Positions 60,012 through 64,000 of a stretch of 64,000 bases of DNA are shown piece after piece. The stretch covers positions 78,031,844 through 78,095,843 of the forward strand of contig OY744525.1 of assembly GCA_963556195.1 (NCBI GenBank), read 5' to 3'. The notes beneath the pieces were generated by a model. It saw only the letters and a list, made by a program, of their open reading frames with translations, was not told the origin of the DNA and ran no database searches. Every line of letters begins with the position of its first letter. Position 1 is the stretch's first letter. The stretch comes from Sepiola atlantica (lineage: Eukaryota; Mollusca; Cephalopoda; Sepiida; Sepiolidae). Both the position numbers and the translations under genes were made by a program.

Positions 60012-62447
60012 ATGAATTTCCTAATATGCATCATATTAAGTGTTGCAAATGTGTGTCAAGCTGTGGATTTGACATTTCAAGTGGAAGAGGGGAAAGGTCC
60101 TGGCACTTACCTTGGAGACATTGCTGCCGATTCTAATGTGATGGATGATGTGGCAATACAAGATCAAAATCTCATTGCATTCAGTCTTATGGAACAGGAT
60201 GGAACAAGCAGCTCACCATTATTCCGGATTTCTAAAAATACAGGAAAACTTTATACAGCACAGACATTGGATGCTGAATCTCTGTGCACATATGGAAAAG
60301 AATGTTTTGTGATGATAGATGTTGCTGTTCAGAGAGATAGTACAATAAGCAGAATACTGGAAATCAAAGTAATAATTGAGGATGTAAATGATCATCAACC
60401 AGAATTTCCTGATAAACAAGTCACTATCAAATTTTCTGAAAGAGATGCAAAAGGAACGCAAATGTTAATACCCAATGCTATGGACAAAGATATTGGACTT
60501 GTAAATTCTCAGATTACTTATGATTTAAAAACACATAAACATGAACCATTTGATTTGTCTGTTTCCAAAAATGTAGACCGAACAGCTGATCTCTATATTA
60601 TTTTAAAAGAAAAACTGGACAGAGAAGTGAAAGATGGTTATACAGTAAAAGTAACTGCTAAAGATGGTGGATCTCCTTCTAAACAAAGTATTTTGGATGT
60701 TCACATTTCAGTTGCAGATGTGAATGATAATCCTCCTGTCTTCTCCCAAAATCTTTATAATGTCACAATAAAAAATGAACCAAGTGAAACTTCTTCCATT
60801 GCAACATTATCAGCCACAGATTTAGATTCTGGTAAAAATGGAAGAGTCACTTATCATTTCAGTACAAAAACATCTGATGTTGCTAAAAGTCATTTTAAAT
60901 TAAATGAACAAACTGGACAGATTTTCTTAGAAAAGAAATTTACATTGAGTAATATATTAACCCATAATTTATATGTGGAAGCCCAGGATAAAGGAACTCC
61001 TTCATTAACAGCAAAATCAATGGTATTAGTCAATGTGAACAACCAACAGAATAATCCTCCAATAATTCACCTGAAGTTTCTTTCAGCATCAGGAAAAGAT
61101 TCAACATCAGTTTCTGAAGGAATCAAAATTGGCAGTTCTATTGCATATGTAAAAGTGACTGATCATGATGTTGGACAAAATGGAGAAGTGAGTTGCAATC
61201 TGCATTATGATAAATTTAAACTACAAAGTCTGGACACTAAGAAATACCAAGTAATTGTGAAAAAAGCATTGGATAGAGAAAGAGAGGCAAAGCATGAAAT
61301 TATCATCAGCTGTCAAGATAAAGGATCTCCTCCACTGCAAAGTAAGAGTAAGTTCTCTATCAAAGTGACCGATGTGAATGATGTAAGGCCACAGTTCTCT
61401 ATGGAGACATTTAAGTTCTTGATTGAAGAGAATGAGAAGTCAAGATTTTCTGTTGGCTTCATCAATGCAACAGACCCAGACCTGGGAGTTGGAGGGAAAC
61501 TTACCTATTCTCTGCTCACAAATAACAAACAGTTTTTACCTTTCAAAATCAAAGATGATGGCATGATTACAGCCATTATGTCACTGGATCATGAGTTTCA
61601 AAACATTTACAAGTTTCAAGTATTTGTGAAAGATAATGGAATCCCATCTCTCAATAATACAGTCAATGTCATTGTTGAAGTGACTGATAAAAATGATAAT
61701 GCTCCGTATTTTACATTTCCCAGTGTCAATCCTTATAACATGGATGTTGTATATTACCGGCATCATTCAAAGAACATCACTTGTGTAAAGGCAGCTGATG
61801 GAGATAGTCAAGAGAATGCATTTCTAAAATATGAAATAATCAGAGGCAATGACAAGCAGATGTTCACCATCAACCAGTACACTGGTTTGTTAACTTTCAA
61901 TCGGGTGCTTGCACAACAAGATGCTGGTTCCTATGAGCTAGTGTTTGTTGTCAAGGATAGTGGTAGTCCAGTTCTATCAGCAACAACTAGTATGTTTTTC
62001 ACTGTCACTGTAAGCAACAAGACATCAGAAATGCTAAGTGCCGTTCATACAATCACTGAAGATAAAGTTGATCTTACATCAGTGATTATTATTACGGTTG
62101 TAGCAGTGACTGTAGCAGTGATCATTACTGCTTCAATCTCGGTATGTATCATTCGCTGTAATGATCAGAGAAATGTGACATATGCCCATGCAATGGCACC
62201 AGCCAATGTGGGTGTTGTTGGTCCAAGTGGCAGATATATGAGTGATCAGAGACATTTGACATGTCCTTCAAAGCAGGGAATATCTTGGCCAACTGCTGTC
62301 AATGTAAACAAAAGTCAAGCAGATAAAATAAGAAGTGCACATATAAACCAAACCAGCAGAGAATCTCACCCTACAGAAAAGCTTCCTACTCAACAAAGAT
62401 CAGCTTCACTGCCACAGACACGAATGGCTACTCAAGCAAATGTACAG
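60012..62447 (+). CDS. Protocadherin gene G, large exon (gene 3'-partial)
   Basis: 812 codons. ATG 60012 lies 38 nt into the exon and gives a 17-residue signal peptide MNFLICIILSVANVCQA before VDLTFQVEEGKG. The six cadherin repeats, cysteine loop and transmembrane helix follow the common plan. EC2 is unique (TIKFSERDAKGTQM, LVNSQITYDLKTHK); in EC3 the opening reads SQNLYNVTIKNEPS and the second half TLSNILTHNLYVEAQDKG, and the EC3-EC4 linker is NVNNQQNNPP. One residue is lost near the exon end (PTQQRSASL). The ending PQTRMATQANVQ and the donor CAG|GTTTGT at 62447/62448 put it in the B/F tail subtype. The tail exons lie beyond the window, so the protein is incomplete here. Confidence 0.93.
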
Positions 62448-64000
62448 GTTTGTTATTTATTGCTATATATTTTTAAATTCTTTTCACATCACTGAAAATA
62501 TATTTCTCTATTATCTATTAATTCTCATTAATATTTTTGTCATTGCTGTTATTTTAATAATTTATATATCACAAGAACAATACTTCCTTCATGAATTGCT
62601 TCTTGCTCTGTTATCATGATTTTTTATTTGTGGTATGTTTATCTGTTTTAATTTCGTCAAACAGAAGAGAACCAAATTATTTTGTCATTTAATATATTGT
62701 TCAAATTAAAAAGGGTCTAGAATAGTGGAATTAATAAAAATAAGTTTACACATTAATTATCCATACCAAAAAAAGTAGTCAGGGTTGACAAATGGGAGCC
62801 ACTTAGATCTCTTAAAGGGCATTTCTCATCAAAAGAACAATCACAGAACGTCAGAAATCTCAAGAAGTGGATTACAAAACTAAGATAATATTTTCTTGCA
62901 GCAGTTCTTGTTCACCTTATTATAAAATAGAAACTGTCAGTAATATTTTTTTTAAATACAGTAAAATTTTGGAAAAATATGTTTGAATTTGAAACAATCA
63001 ATATGGCTTTTTCTGCTGATAATTCGATAAAAATTATTTAAATTAAAAAATTTAATTTATTCACTTTATTTTTTTTTAATAGGTTTAAATAAACTTTCTT
63101 AATTCAAAAATAAATAAGCACTTATGTATAACATGTTTTCTCAATTTAAATGATGAGATATATTCATTGAATTTTTTTTTTTTTTAATATAAATTCAATC
63201 AAGAATATATTCATAGTTTATGTTATTCATTGTCATGCATAGAATCTCCTTTCCAAATTTCATTAGAATTAGTTCAGTGGTTTCAGAGTTCACTTGAAAT
63301 ACATATGGTAATTTACTTTATACTTATAGAGAGATTATCATGTTAAATAAAATCAGAATGTAACATTTTATGTCAATGTACTGATTTTCCCTTTCTAATA
63401 ATACTAACGTTTCTACCCGGCATTGCTCGGGGCCATGAACAACAAAATAGAAATGTTAAAAAGTGTGTGTAACATCTTTGTTTTAAAACTTCTCTCTATC
63501 TATCCCTCCTCTCTATCTCCTTCCCCTCTCCAAGAAGTATTTCTCCTCCTCCAACTAAGAACAGAACAGATACTACATTTTGATCCTAGCCCAAATGCAA
63601 AGAAAAAAAAATCACTCTCAATGGTTCTGACTAATTTTGTTGCTGGTGAGCACCCCACCCCCACAAAATGAATATTACAAAAAAAATGTGGCCATATTCT
63701 GTTCAAGGCAATGCTGAAGAAGAATCTATTAGCTTTGTGGGTGTGTATTGTGTAGTTTTTTTACTTTTAGCTCGACATACACACATAGAGGAATAAGGAC
63801 ATTTTACTTATTTTGTCAGCTGGTATACATATACATTCATTGCTATATATTGTTTTCGGTTTATGAAAAGAGGAAGCCAATTGTAAATAAATAAATAATA
63901 ATAGAAAGATTTAATAAAAATTTCTTTAATTTTAATTATTGATAATTAAAAGAAAAAAAGAAACATTTTAAATACTTTAAAAAATGTTTTTTGTATATTT
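62448..64000 (+). other. Gene G intron after large exon (runs off window)
   Basis: AT-rich intron aligning in part with the gene F intron at 53944-55115. About 63405-63850 (from TTTCTACCCGGCATTGCTCG) has no counterpart in F and looks like an inserted repeat; it includes AGAACAGATACTACA, a piece of the minisatellite family. No tail exon was found up to 64000. Confidence 0.65.

Overview
The window is animal nuclear DNA, very AT-rich, with spliced genes, long introns, microsatellites and decayed transposons. It holds one head-to-tail array of protocadherin genes, all on the + strand. A six-cadherin-repeat ectodomain plus transmembrane segment on one exon, with many near-identical tandem copies, is what is known from coleoid cephalopods such as Octopus. 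I infer an octopus-like genome; no species marker was seen.

Layout: seven gene units, here labelled A to G. A has only its last two exons (335-3089). B (about 3.97-14.8 kb), C (15.5-24.7), D (25.8-40.1), E (41.3-49.6) and F (50.5-57.1) are complete. G (58.0 kb onward) has its leader and large exon but runs off the right edge. Each complete unit has the same plan: a short non-coding leader exon carrying a conserved 36-bp block; an intron; a large exon of about 2.44 kb (signal peptide, EC1-EC6, transmembrane helix, proximal tail) ending in phase 0; a small tail exon of 151-172 nt; and a terminal exon of exactly 266 nt ending in a proline-rich C-terminus. Predicted proteins are 951-967 residues. 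Unlike vertebrate clustered protocadherins, every gene carries its own tail exons.

The copies are a mosaic. EC1, the first half of EC3, EC4 to the proximal tail, and the terminal exon are almost identical even at synonymous positions. EC2 and the second half of EC3 differ strongly. This suggests gene conversion acting around a protected recognition module. The tails carry three conserved Tyr-x-Asn motifs and a C-terminal Arg-Pro-Leu-Pro-Pro-Val-Pro, which points to SH2/SH3 adaptor signalling.

The introns hold a 692-bp inverted-repeat transposon with an 8-bp target duplication, a broken LINE, two fold-back elements, one minisatellite family in opposite orientations in two introns, at least eight copies of a dispersed repeat, and a stray piece of terminal exon. 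No tRNA, rRNA, CRISPR or unrelated protein gene was recognised.
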